A DNA stretch of 33,245 nucleotides from the NCBI GenBank assembly GCA_003138975.1, contig PLHQ01000078.1, positions 128,314 to 161,558 on the forward strand, written 5' to 3'. Positions within the stretch are counted from its first letter, which is position 1. Every line of letters starts with the position of its first letter. This stretch comes from Acidobacteriaceae bacterium. Lineage in GTDB: Bacteria > Acidobacteriota > Terriglobia > Terriglobales > Acidobacteriaceae. Both the position numbers and the translations under genes were made by a program. Below the pieces are notes generated by a model, which was not told the origin of the DNA, searched no databases, and was given only the letters and a program-made list of their open reading frames with translations. Positions 22,212 through 31,069 of the stretch are shown one piece after another.

Positions 22212-23513
22212 TCACTTCTTGTACACAACGCCGCCCTTCATCACGAACGAAACATTTCCGAGCACACTGATATCCTGCAGCGGATCGCCGGGAACCGCGA
22301 CGACATCGGCGAAATATCCCGCCTCCAGCGCGCCAATCTGACCATCCCAACCCAGTAGCTTCGCTCCGTTAAGCAAGTCTGCCTGCAGTACGGCAAGCGG
22401 CGACATGCCGTATTTCACCATCAGCACAAACTCCCGCGCTTGCGTCCCATGAGGAAACGGCCCAACATCCGATCCTGCGGCCATCGGAACGCCCGCTGCA
22501 ATCTGCTTACCGAATTCCTGACGGTGCAAATCCAGCATCTCCCGCTCGCGTGCCGCCCCTGCGGGCGTGTCGGCATGCTCCGAAAAATATTCGAATATCG
22601 TAAAGGTCGGCACTGCGAAGATTTGCTTTTCGCGCATCAGCCGCATGGTTTCGTCGCTGAGTTGATTAGCATGGTCGATGGATGCAACCCCCGCCTGCGC
22701 CGCAAACAGCGTCCCCGGTTCGCCCGTGGCATGTACTGCCACGCGCTTCCCGACTCGTGCCGCCTCCTCAACCGCCGCACTCAGTTCCGCTTCCGTGTAT
22801 TGATAAACCGTGGAAAACTTGCCGTCGCGAACCGTGTCGGGCCCGGTCTCATAAATCTTGATGAAGTCGGCGCCTTCCTTAAACTGTTGGCGCATCGCGG
22901 TGACCAACTCATCCTTATTGTTTGCATAGGTAGCGTTCGGCAGGACGTGCTGCTCCGGATTGAATTTGATCGCGTCTTCATGTCCACCGAGAATGTTGAT
23001 GGCGTTGCCGCTAATGCGCAGCCGCGGTCCCGGAGCCAGCCCATCGTCGATAGCATTGCGTACCGCCGTATCGGCCGACCCCGCGCCCTCGGTGCCCATA
23101 TCGCGTTCCGCAGTGAAGCCCGCCATTAAATCGTCCCGTGCCGCCAACAGCGCCTGAATCGTGCGCTGCGGCGCGGACTCCTGCACCGTCTGCAAGTCCT
23201 CCGCGCCAGGATGCAAGAACAGGTGTACGTGCGCGTCGATCAGGCCCGGCAACAACGTCCGGTCACCAAGATCGATCACCTCCGCGCCCGCCGGATGCTT
23301 GACCGCCGGGCCCACTTCCACGATCTTCTCGCCCTGCACCAGCACTTCGCCCGGCCTCACCACGCGTCCGTTCTTCACATCGAGCAGACGAGCCGCGTGC
23401 AGCACAATCGCGTGCTGCGGGCCAGGCTGCGATTGCGTCTGCGCCGTACACAGCGTCGTTTGTGACAGCGGTAACACCAACAAGAAGGACAGAAACAGGC
23501 GAGGCTTTGTCAT
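22212..23513 (-). CDS. Secreted amidohydrolase (imidazolonepropionase/prolidase-like)
   Basis: The 433-residue product has a signal peptide (about 1-24) and an amidohydrolase-superfamily core. Metal ligands are visible as H95 and H97 (DAHVHLF), probable carboxylated K219 (DFIKIYETG), H261 (VAVHATG), H281 (SIDHANQ) and D349 (AAGSDVGPFPHG). The small beta domain is formed by both ends (RVVRPGEVLVQGEKIVEVGP and FADVVAVPGDPL). Superfamily members hydrolyse cyclic amides, dipeptides or related bonds; the substrate cannot be told. Export suggests peptide or amide scavenging. It converges on the oxidase cluster and follows the CAP gene by 77 bases. Confidence 0.9.
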   Translation of the reverse strand: MTKPRLFLSFLLVLPLSQTTLCTAQTQSQPGPQHAIVLHAARLLDVKNGRVVRPGEVLVQGEKIVEVGPAVKHPAGAEVIDLGDRTLLPGLIDAHVHLFLHPGAEDLQTVQESAPQRTIQALLAARDDLMAGFTAERDMGTEGAGSADTAVRNAIDDGLAPGPRLRISGNAINILGGHEDAIKFNPEQHVLPNATYANNKDELVTAMRQQFKEGADFIKIYETGPDTVRDGKFSTVYQYTEAELSAAVEEAARVGKRVAVHATGEPGTLFAAQAGVASIDHANQLSDETMRLMREKQIFAVPTFTIFEYFSEHADTPAGAAREREMLDLHRQEFGKQIAAGVPMAAGSDVGPFPHGTQAREFVLMVKYGMSPLAVLQADLLNGAKLLGWDGQIGALEAGYFADVVAVPGDPLQDISVLGNVSFVMKGGVVYKK

Positions 23514-23590
23514 ATTGTCAGTGGGATGGTACCACCTTGGATTTGGAGAGACTAGAGGGAATCAGCAGACGGTGCAGAAAACCTGCCTTC

Positions 23591-24046
23591 TCACTTCGCC
23601 TTGGAAAAGTCTTCTACCGCGAATAGCTGTCCGCCGTGCTCGACGACTCCAACTCCGATGGAATCCATATCAGCATCCAGCATATTGGCGCGATGGTTGG
23701 GCGATCGCAGAATCTCCGCCTGAATGGACTCGACTCCCGGACCCTGAACCACGTTTTCCGCCAGCCAGACAAAACGTGCTCCCGCCTGCGTGGCTCGCGA
23801 TGATAGGCTGGGTTCACCGGGAAATCCATGTTCTGCCGCGCCTCGTTGCGCCATCAATGCCGCATGCCGGCGCGCCGCCGTCGCCAGGGCGTCATTCCAC
23901 TTTAACGCCGGCAAGCCTTGAGCACGCCGCGCCCGATTTACCGAGGAAAATAATTCCTGCTCAGCACTTGCGCCGGTTTGCGCTTGTGCCGCCAAAATCG
24001 CCGAAAGGCCGATGACGACAAGACCTGCCAGGCGGATGATTCTCAT
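23591..24046 (-). CDS. Secreted CAP-domain (SCP/PR1-like) protein
   Basis: The 151-residue product is a signal peptide (about 1-23, ending AAQAQ) followed by a bacterial CAP domain. The helix reads EQELFSSVNRARRAQGLPALKWNDALATAARRHA, then the conserved cavity His and Glu (H72 of AEHG and E96 of LAENV). SPNHRANMLDADMDSIGVGV completes the domain. Bacterial CAP proteins are extracellular with poorly known roles. The protein contains no other domain. Confidence 0.92.
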   Translation of the reverse strand: MRIIRLAGLVVIGLSAILAAQAQTGASAEQELFSSVNRARRAQGLPALKWNDALATAARRHAALMAQRGAAEHGFPGEPSLSSRATQAGARFVWLAENVVQGPGVESIQAEILRSPNHRANMLDADMDSIGVGVVEHGGQLFAVEDFSKAK

Positions 24047-24162
24047 GTCGATCTCCCTGCTGAATCTTAACCCAGATCTTCTAGTTTTCTCTCGCGTCTG
24101 GCCTATCGAAAGTTCGCCAGCAATCGATCACCAACGTTACTGCCATGAGTTGGCCGCCGCGG

Positions 24163-25323
24163 TCACCTCGCCGGACCTTTTTGTTCTTCCGGAGGCGACG
24201 GCGGTTTGGCAAACTTCGCGTCGTCCACCGGAACATTCTGCTTTACGTCGGCAACCTGAATGGTGAACAGCCCGCTCGGTCGCGCAAGCGTCCAGCGAAA
24301 CGGGATTTTCACTCCGCCAGCTTCCCGGTAATCGGCGTAATCGATCTGCGTTGGCAACCGTCCCAGTGGAGTCTCTCCGAATCGAACCAGCCGGACCAGC
24401 AGTCCCGATTGCTCGTCAAAATAAAGTCGCAGCGGCGTCTTCCCCTCGCGACGGCCTATCACGAGATAGGCGTCGTGGCCATTGATTTTCTCTGCGCCTT
24501 GTACCTTCGCCTCACTGAACATCGCTTTCAGGTGCGCCGCGAAGTGAAGGTCCGCATCCATCGCAGCCGCATCGATATCTGGCCCGTGCATCTCCCGCAC
24601 TGGCCGTTTTGGAACGCCCAACCAACCTTCATGTCCGTCGAAAGCCGTGATGCTGTCTCCGTCGTGTGTATGTGTGAACGATACCCGCTTGTCCGGTTCC
24701 TTCGAGTAAATGTCGATCGGAATATTTCTGTCGCCAAAGGTGATCGTTCCCTTCATCACGCGGCTTGTGATTTTTTCAATCGCGGCTGCTCCACCGACCG
24801 CCTGCACATATTTGTCGATCAACTGATCGGCGGACGGCCCGGTAGGCTCCTTCGCTTCGGCGTCGTCGGGTTTCTTCGTCTCGTCCGTGCCAGGCTTCGG
24901 TTCTTCCGTCATCACCACCGGTGTCGCCACGGGGTCGGTGCTTCCCCGATGGCATGAATAGCAAGTCACTTCGCGATGTCCATCGAAGTTATCCTTATTA
25001 ATGTCGAACATCATCTCCATCATTTTCCGCGCGGTCTGCTTCGGCTTCTTGTCGTCTTTTTCGAATGCGCCCTGCACGTGGCAGAACTCGCATTCCACGC
25101 CCAACGACGTGGTAATGAATTGCATTGCCGGAATCAATTGCTCCGCCGGGATGCCCTTGAGCACCTGGATGTTCTTGAACTGCTCTTCCGCCGTCTTCGG
25201 CGCGGGAGCATTCGCCGCCTGCGAGCCCGCGTCGGATTGCGCCTTCGCACCGCTGATTACAACTCCGCAAATTACGCAGATCGCCGCAATCCCCACAATG
25301 ACTGCGCGTGACTTTCCCTTCAT
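24163..25323 (-). CDS. Secreted diheme cytochrome c of the photosynthetic reaction-centre cytochrome type
   Basis: The 386-residue protein has a signal peptide (1-29). An N-terminal cytochrome domain has heme motifs CEFCH at 78-82 and CYSCH at 121-125, separated by ARKMMEMMFDINKDNF. The phrase LKGIPAEQLIPAMQFITTSLGVECEFCH is typical of the 'photosynthetic reaction centre cytochrome c subunit' family. An acidic Glu/Pro/Thr/Lys linker (about 130-165) leads to a C-terminal beta-rich domain of about 200 residues, including YLVIGRREGKTPLRLYFDEQSGLLVRL and VDYADYREAGGVKIPFRW, resembling outer-membrane lipoprotein-carrier folds. No photosystem genes are near, as is usual for this family in non-phototrophic Acidobacteriota. 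Confidence 0.88.
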   Translation of the reverse strand: MKGKSRAVIVGIAAICVICGVVISGAKAQSDAGSQAANAPAPKTAEEQFKNIQVLKGIPAEQLIPAMQFITTSLGVECEFCHVQGAFEKDDKKPKQTARKMMEMMFDINKDNFDGHREVTCYSCHRGSTDPVATPVVMTEEPKPGTDETKKPDDAEAKEPTGPSADQLIDKYVQAVGGAAAIEKITSRVMKGTITFGDRNIPIDIYSKEPDKRVSFTHTHDGDSITAFDGHEGWLGVPKRPVREMHGPDIDAAAMDADLHFAAHLKAMFSEAKVQGAEKINGHDAYLVIGRREGKTPLRLYFDEQSGLLVRLVRFGETPLGRLPTQIDYADYREAGGVKIPFRWTLARPSGLFTIQVADVKQNVPVDDAKFAKPPSPPEEQKGPAR

Positions 25324-25388
25324 CTTTTTCGCCTCAGTGTTTTCGCCTTAATTGGAATCTCGGAAGTTTATCAAAGTTCGCTCCACAC

Positions 25389-26732
25389 TCACGGCTGGCC
25401 CGTGCTGTGGCGAATAAAGAACTGCCACTTGTCCATGCCGGCGGGAATCGCCACATCGAAAAATCCCACCATCATTTCCTGCGACGTCTGGTCGCCCCAC
25501 GTCACCAGCTTATCCGGATCAGGATTGTGCGGATTATTCTTCGAATTGTCGTACCACGCCACCGCCCGCAGCTTCGTGCCCGCCTTGAGTTCCCGCGGTT
25601 CCGCCAGCTTGTAACTCAACTGCCAGTGAAAGTGGTAGTTCACCCGCAGCAACGGTTCCACCCTCCCATCGTCGTGCACAATGTCATACTCAAAGCGCTT
25701 TCCGCGCAGGTGCATGTGTGGAAAGAGACTTAGCAAGGTTGCATCATTGGGCAGCGTCCCCTGCACTTCCACCCGAAAATCCTCCGCTCCCGGAGGAATC
25801 ATCAGCGCGTGATTATTCAACTGCAGCGTGATCACGCGCTGCTTCGGCGGACTCCTCGCGAACACCAGCCCAACGCCAGTCTCATCGCTCGCCGCCTCGC
25901 CGTTCGTGGTGTAGTGCATCTGGAACACCAGATCCGATCCCGCTGGCACGAACTTTGCCATGCCATCCGCCCACCGGTCCGGCGCACTCCCCGGCGCGTA
26001 CACCAGCAGCAGATCGCTGGTGGTCTCGTGCGCTTGCCGGCGTTCTTCCGGATCGCTCAACATCGATGCCGTGAACGGTTCGCCCACTGGCGCATGCCGC
26101 AACCACGAGGAATCTGGAGGCCGGATATACACGACGGCATGGTGCACATGCGCCGCGCTCGACGGCCGCACCTCAACCAGCTGCACCCACTTGTCCGCAG
26201 CGAAATGTGTGGGCACAATTTCGTATGTATATTCCACCTCGCCGTGTGCCGGAATCGGCACTGGCTTCGGCATCTTCACCACCACATCGGGCTGCGGAAT
26301 GTTCCAACCTTCATTCCACTTCGGCGCCGCCGGCGCATCACGCTCGTCGCCGGCAGGCGCCCCAGCGTTTGCCCAGGCCCCAATTGTCGCAATCTGTTCC
26401 GGGGTCAAGGATGGATCATTCGCAAAATGCCCGTACCGCGGATCGGCGAACCAGGGCGGCATCATCCTCATATCAACTGCGGCGGCTATTTTCCCGGCCC
26501 AGGGTCGGGTCTCCTCGTACGTCACCAGCGGCATCGGTGCAGGTTCTCCGCCGCGGTGGCAACTCTGGCACTTATTCTGGATTATCGGAAGAACATCTTT
26601 ATAAAAGGTAGGCGGTGCAATAGGTTGGGAATTCTTCTCGTTGTGCGCGGCGGGTGGGCCCGGCATCTGCCGTGCCGCTCCCATCGCCAGCAGGCAGAAG
26701 GCGACCACGAAAAGCATTCCGGGTTTTTTCAC
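25389..26732 (-). CDS. Secreted cytochrome c fused to a PHM-like copper monooxygenase domain
   Basis: The 447-residue product has a signal peptide (about 1-20). A short cytochrome-like N-terminus follows, with heme motif CQSCH at 55-59 and MPPWFADPRYGHFANDPSL downstream. The C-terminal two-domain region resembles copper type II ascorbate-dependent monooxygenases. H197-H198 with H273 (QMHY) match the CuH site of peptidylglycine monooxygenase, and H339/H341 (PHMHLRG) with M420 or M421 match the CuM site. Both sites thus look intact. The start is a GTG overlapping the stop of the dienelactone hydrolase gene (GTGA), indicating coupling. Substrate and electron donor are unknown; the heme could replace ascorbate as reductant (inference). 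Confidence 0.85.
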   Translation of the reverse strand: MKKPGMLFVVAFCLLAMGAARQMPGPPAAHNEKNSQPIAPPTFYKDVLPIIQNKCQSCHRGGEPAPMPLVTYEETRPWAGKIAAAVDMRMMPPWFADPRYGHFANDPSLTPEQIATIGAWANAGAPAGDERDAPAAPKWNEGWNIPQPDVVVKMPKPVPIPAHGEVEYTYEIVPTHFAADKWVQLVEVRPSSAAHVHHAVVYIRPPDSSWLRHAPVGEPFTASMLSDPEERRQAHETTSDLLLVYAPGSAPDRWADGMAKFVPAGSDLVFQMHYTTNGEAASDETGVGLVFARSPPKQRVITLQLNNHALMIPPGAEDFRVEVQGTLPNDATLLSLFPHMHLRGKRFEYDIVHDDGRVEPLLRVNYHFHWQLSYKLAEPRELKAGTKLRAVAWYDNSKNNPHNPDPDKLVTWGDQTSQEMMVGFFDVAIPAGMDKWQFFIRHSTGQP

Positions 26733-27442
26733 GAGCGCAGAAACTCCAGCGTCAACGCCCAGGCCTGTCGCGCCGAGTGCGGCTCATACGCTGCGCGTTC
26801 GTCACAGAAAAATCCATGGTCGGCGCGGGAAAACTCGGCATTCACATAAATCTTCTTCTGTGTGCTCAAAGCCTCGGTCACGGTTCGTCGGTGCTCTGGG
26901 GTAATGTGCTTGTCCAATCCTCCCCATATAAATAATGATGGAGCTTGCAGCTTCGAAGCCCGATCCAGCAATCCGGGAGCGATTCCTCCTCCGTAGAACG
27001 AGACCGCGGTGCGTAGCGCAACCACACTGTTGGCGATAAATGAAATACGGCCGCCCATGCAGAATCCCACGCTCGAGATTTCTTTCGCCTTTACCTGCGC
27101 ATTCGAACGCAGCCACTCGTATGCCGACCGTATATCCGCCTCGGCTGTCTCCGTAGTCACCGCCTGGTAGTGCGGCATCAAGGCAGGAAAATCTGTATAG
27201 CTACCTTCAAATCCGGGAGGCGCCGTGCGATGAAATAGTTCCGGAGCAATTGCCACGTATCCCTCGGCGGCGAACCTCTCAGTGACATTGCGGATGTGAT
27301 GGTTCACGCCAAATGCTTCCTGAAAAACAAGCAGTCCCGGATGCGGTCCGCCATGCTCCGGACGAGCCACGTAGGTGGCCATCCGTGTTCCGTCCGCAAC
27401 GGCCAGTTCCACCTTCTCTTTTATGATTGCTGATTGGTTCAT
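26729..27442 (-). CDS. Dienelactone hydrolase family protein
   Basis: The 237-residue alpha/beta hydrolase has the dienelactone hydrolase triad: C128 (SVGFCMGGR), D177 (WGGLDKHI) and H209 (ADHGFF). The N-terminal PGLLVFQEAFGVNHHIRNVTERFAAEGYVAIAPELFHR is diagnostic. No signal peptide is present, so it is cytoplasmic. It may hydrolyse lactones or esters. It is first in a minus-strand run and is coupled to the copper-monooxygenase-like gene. It is divergent from hemE across 95 bases that must hold both promoters. Confidence 0.93.
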   Translation of the reverse strand: MNQSAIIKEKVELAVADGTRMATYVARPEHGGPHPGLLVFQEAFGVNHHIRNVTERFAAEGYVAIAPELFHRTAPPGFEGSYTDFPALMPHYQAVTTETAEADIRSAYEWLRSNAQVKAKEISSVGFCMGGRISFIANSVVALRTAVSFYGGGIAPGLLDRASKLQAPSLFIWGGLDKHITPEHRRTVTEALSTQKKIYVNAEFSRADHGFFCDERAAYEPHSARQAWALTLEFLRS

Positions 27443-27537
27443 AACGATTCCCTCTACCCTTCACTCCTTCTAAGTCTCGCACAAACGCGCGTTACGGCGC
27501 GCACCCCCACCCGCAAAAATGCTAAAGTAATCGGTCC

Positions 27538-28599
27538 ATGTCCGCGCCCAATTCCATCTTCGTTCGCGCTTGCAAATCTCAGCCTGTCGATCACACTCCC
27601 GTCTGGTTCATGCGCCAGGCCGGGCGCTACATGCCCGAGTATCGTGCCGTTCGCAAGCAGCATTCACTGCTCGAAATCTGCAAAAAGCCCGAACTCGCCG
27701 CCGAAGTCACCATCACCGCCGCCGAGTTTCTCGGCGTTGACGCGGCCATCATCTTCGCCGACCTCCTGCTGCCTCTCGAGGTCATGGGATTGCCTTTCCA
27801 TTTTTCCGCCGGTGAAGGTCCAGTCATCGAGAAGCCCATTCGCACCGCCGAAGATGTAGCCCTACTTCGCACCGACCGCGCCGCTGAACTCGGCTATGTC
27901 TCCGAGGCCGTGACTCTGGTGGCGAAACATTTCGCTGGAAAACTTCCGGTTATCGGCTTCTGCGGAGCTCCCTTCACGCTCGCCAGCTACATGATCGAGG
28001 GCGGTGGCTCCCGCCACTACCTCCACGCCAAGAAGATGATGTACAACTCCCCGGTCGACTGGGATGCGTTGATGCGCAAGCTGGTTGACGTGACCGCTGA
28101 GTACTCCGCCGCCCAAGTGCGTGCCGGTGCCGATGTCATCCAGATCTTCGACAGTTGGGTCGGTTGCCTCAGCGTGGAAGATTACCGCCGCTACGTCTTG
28201 GCGCACGTCACCAGCCTCGTCAAGCGCCTGCAGAAGACCGGCGCTCCCATCATTTATTTCGGCACCGATAGCGCGACGCTGCTTCCCGCGATGAATGAGA
28301 CCGGAGCCGAAGTCATCGGCCTTGATTGGCGCATCCCACTCGACAAAGGCTGGAGCGATCTCGAACATCGCTGCGCCGTGCAGGGTAATCTCGATCCCGT
28401 TTTACTTTTCGCGGATTGGAAGGAATTGAAGTTCCGTGCTGAGAACATTCTTCGACTCGCCGCCGGTCGTGCCGGCCACATCTTCAATCTCGGCCACGGC
28501 ATCCTGCCCGAAACGCCGGTCGAGAATGTGAAAAACCTGGCGCGTTTCGTTCAGGAATACTCACCAACTGATTCGGTCTCCCAAAGCCCGCACTCATGA
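27538..28599 (+). CDS. hemE: Uroporphyrinogen decarboxylase
   Basis: This cytoplasmic enzyme converts uroporphyrinogen III to coproporphyrinogen III in heme synthesis. The hallmark PVWFMRQAGRYMPEYR occurs at residues 21-36. IIFADLLLPLEVMG, IGFCGAPFTLASYMIEGG and IQIFDSWVGCLS follow, and FNLGHGILPETPVENV lies near the C-terminus. The length of 353 residues is normal. The start ATG 27538 gives the usual short N-terminus. The following oxidase gene overlaps by four bases. Confidence 0.97.
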   Translation: MSAPNSIFVRACKSQPVDHTPVWFMRQAGRYMPEYRAVRKQHSLLEICKKPELAAEVTITAAEFLGVDAAIIFADLLLPLEVMGLPFHFSAGEGPVIEKPIRTAEDVALLRTDRAAELGYVSEAVTLVAKHFAGKLPVIGFCGAPFTLASYMIEGGGSRHYLHAKKMMYNSPVDWDALMRKLVDVTAEYSAAQVRAGADVIQIFDSWVGCLSVEDYRRYVLAHVTSLVKRLQKTGAPIIYFGTDSATLLPAMNETGAEVIGLDWRIPLDKGWSDLEHRCAVQGNLDPVLLFADWKELKFRAENILRLAAGRAGHIFNLGHGILPETPVENVKNLARFVQEYSPTDSVSQSPHS

Positions 28600-29990
28600 T
28601 GCGTATCGCGATCATCGGCGGCGGCATCTCCGGACTCACTGCCGCTTTCGCTCTCGAAGAACATCGCCGCGCTGGTGCAGTCGAATACATCCTTTATGAA
28701 TCATCGTCGAGCCTTGGTGGTGTTCTCCGCACTGAGCACGTTAGTGGCTGCATCATTGAAGCCGGGCCGGATTCCTTCATCACGGAAAAGCCCTGGGCCG
28801 CCGACCTCTGCCGCACCCTAGGCCTCGGTGACCAACTCATCGGCTCGAACGACGCCGATCGCATAACTTACATCCTTGTCCGTGGCCGCCTGATCCCGAT
28901 GCCTGACGGCCTGATGTTCATGGTCCCAACCAAGATCCTGCCCACAGGATTCTCGCCGCTTTTTTCCTGGACGACTAAGATCCGCATGGCGCAGGAACTG
29001 CTTCATCCGCCGCGTGCCGCGGATGCCGACGAAAGCGTCGCTTCTCTCGTCGAGCGCCATTACGGTGCGGAAACGGTGGACCGTCTCGCCGACCCACTCC
29101 TCTCCGGCGTCTACGGCGGTGAAGCGGCGAGCCTTAGCGTGCGCGCCGTTCTTCCCCGATTCGCCGAGATGGAGCGCACTCACGGCAGTCTCGGCCGCGC
29201 CATGCTCGCTGCTCGAAGAAAAATGCCGCGGCCTGCAAACAAAATGGCCTATCCGCTTTTCACTTCGCTCAAGAACGGCATGCAGCAGCTCGTTGAAACC
29301 CTCGTCCCGCGGCTCAACCAGGCTTCCCTTGTCACTAACGCCTCCGTGCAATCCATTCAACGCGAAGCCGGAGGCTGGACCTTGTCGGCCGGATTGAAAT
29401 CGGATCACTTCGATGCCGTAATTCTCGCCGTGCCTGCACTTGCCGCCGCGAAATTGCTCTCCGTCTGCAGCCCCGAACTATCCGCCGAACTCGCCGCGAT
29501 CGGGTACACCTCTTCCATAACCGTAGGCCTCGGCTATGATCGCGACGTTCGCCAGTCACTCCCTCCTGGTTTTGGATTTCTGGTGCCTCGCAGCGAAGGC
29601 AAGCGCCTGCTGGCCGCAACCTTCGTCCACAATAAGTTTCCTCACCGCGCCCCTGATGATCGCGCTCTACTGCGCTGCTTCTTCGCCGGATCGAACGCGG
29701 AAAATATCTGGCAGCTCTCCGACGACGCCATCATCGCCATCGTCCGCAACGAATTGCAGCAGATCCTCGGCCTCGGTGCCGCGCCTCTCTTCGCTCGCGT
29801 TTATAAGTGGAAGTCCGCCATGGCGCAGTACGGTGTCGGCCACCTCGAACGCCTGGACCGCATCGAGCGCCTGCGCCTGCAGTTGCCTGCACTCGCTCTC
29901 GCCGGCAACGGCTACCGCGGCATCGGCGTCCCCGATTGTGCGCGCAGCGGCCGCGACGCGGCTGAGTATATGCTGAAGCAAGTGCGTTAG
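28596..29990 (+). CDS. hemY: Protoporphyrinogen/coproporphyrinogen oxidase, HemY type
   Basis: The 464-residue FAD enzyme oxidises protoporphyrinogen IX (or coproporphyrinogen III) late in heme synthesis. The dinucleotide-binding motif is IAIIGGGISGLTAAFALEE at 4-22. EAGPDSFITEKPWAADLCR, DPLLSGVYGGEAASLSVRAV and a C-terminal FAD motif GNGYRGIGVPDCARSGRDAAE are typical. ATG 28596 overlaps the hemE stop (ATGA); a second ATG follows at once. Coupling with hemE confirms a heme operon. Whether the route is via protoporphyrin or coproporphyrin cannot be decided here, because no hemH/hemQ is present. Confidence 0.93.
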   Translation: MMRIAIIGGGISGLTAAFALEEHRRAGAVEYILYESSSSLGGVLRTEHVSGCIIEAGPDSFITEKPWAADLCRTLGLGDQLIGSNDADRITYILVRGRLIPMPDGLMFMVPTKILPTGFSPLFSWTTKIRMAQELLHPPRAADADESVASLVERHYGAETVDRLADPLLSGVYGGEAASLSVRAVLPRFAEMERTHGSLGRAMLAARRKMPRPANKMAYPLFTSLKNGMQQLVETLVPRLNQASLVTNASVQSIQREAGGWTLSAGLKSDHFDAVILAVPALAAAKLLSVCSPELSAELAAIGYTSSITVGLGYDRDVRQSLPPGFGFLVPRSEGKRLLAATFVHNKFPHRAPDDRALLRCFFAGSNAENIWQLSDDAIIAIVRNELQQILGLGAAPLFARVYKWKSAMAQYGVGHLERLDRIERLRLQLPALALAGNGYRGIGVPDCARSGRDAAEYMLKQVR

Positions 29991-30036
29991 GCCGGTAGAC
30001 ATCGACGGAAAAATAACAGAATCGATAGAGGGTCGG

Positions 30037-30990
30037 ATGCGATTCATAGACCGCGAAGAGGTGGCCAGGCGGCTGACTTATGAAGTGTGCATTCCAATCG
30101 TGCGTCAGGCGATGATTGCATTCTCGCGAGGTGAGACGAAGCAACTTCTGCGCTCGATCATTCCTCTTTCCGACGGTCGGCTATTCGGGGTCATGCCCGG
30201 AGCCATGGGCGCGAACGCTGGCTTCGGCGCAAAGCTGATCAGCGTTTTTCACGGCAACTTCGCGCGGGGTATGCAGTCCCATCAGGGCCTCGTCATCATA
30301 TTCGATCCCGAAAGCGGCGCGCCCGTTTGCGTCCTCGATGCCGGGGAGATCACGGCCATCCGCACCGCAGCTGCCAGCGCTGTTGCCACCGATGCCCTAG
30401 CTCGCAAAGATGCCCGCCGCCTGGCTCTTCTCGGATACGGCGAACAGGCCGCGACCCACGCCCGCGCAATCGCCAAAGTCCGCGATCTTGAATCGATCGT
30501 GGTTTGGGGACGTTCGCCCAGTCGCGCCCAAACCTTTGCCGAGCGGATGCAGTCGGAGCTCGCCATCCCCGTCGCCGCCGCCGCAGATGCTCGAGGGGCA
30601 GTCGCCAATGCCGATATTATCTGTACGCTCACCTCGGCCGCCGAGCCCATCTTGCAAGGCGACTGGGTTCGGCCCGGAACTCACCTTAATCTCGTCGGCT
30701 CCAGCTACGCCGGACCTTCCGAAGTCGACAACGCCCTGGTCGCCCGCTCGCGCTTCGTTGCCGATAGCCGCGAAGGTGTTTTAAACCAGGGTGCGGAATT
30801 TCTTCGAGCCAAAGCGGCCGGCCTGGTCGGCGATGAACACATCGTTGCTGAGATTGGCCAGGTGTTGGCCGGCGATATCCAGGGCCGGCGATTGCCCGAG
30901 GAGATTACGATCTACAAGTCCCTTGGACATATCGTCCAGGATCTGGCAAGCGCTTGGGCGCTCTATTCACAACCCGAAACTGCCTCTTGA
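30037..30990 (+). CDS. Ornithine cyclodeaminase / mu-crystallin family dehydrogenase
   Basis: The 317-residue NAD(P)-dependent protein has the OCD/mu-crystallin layout. The substrate-binding part contains FGAKLISVF and SHQGLVIIFDPESGAPVCVLDAGEITAIRTAAASAVA. The Rossmann domain has ALLGYGEQAATHARAI around residue 129. The conserved GSSYAGPSEVDNALVARSRFVADS follows. Family members include ornithine cyclodeaminase, alanine dehydrogenase and ketimine reductase; the substrate is not clear. It lies 46 bases after hemY and may share its transcript, though no pathway link is obvious. Confidence 0.9.
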   Translation: MRFIDREEVARRLTYEVCIPIVRQAMIAFSRGETKQLLRSIIPLSDGRLFGVMPGAMGANAGFGAKLISVFHGNFARGMQSHQGLVIIFDPESGAPVCVLDAGEITAIRTAAASAVATDALARKDARRLALLGYGEQAATHARAIAKVRDLESIVVWGRSPSRAQTFAERMQSELAIPVAAAADARGAVANADIICTLTSAAEPILQGDWVRPGTHLNLVGSSYAGPSEVDNALVARSRFVADSREGVLNQGAEFLRAKAAGLVGDEHIVAEIGQVLAGDIQGRRLPEEITIYKSLGHIVQDLASAWALYSQPETAS

Positions 30991-31069
30991 CGCAAGATCC
31001 GCGCACCGAACTCTCGACGCGGGTCCGGTGGTGATTCTGCCCGCAGCGACCTCCCGCTATAGCCTGACT

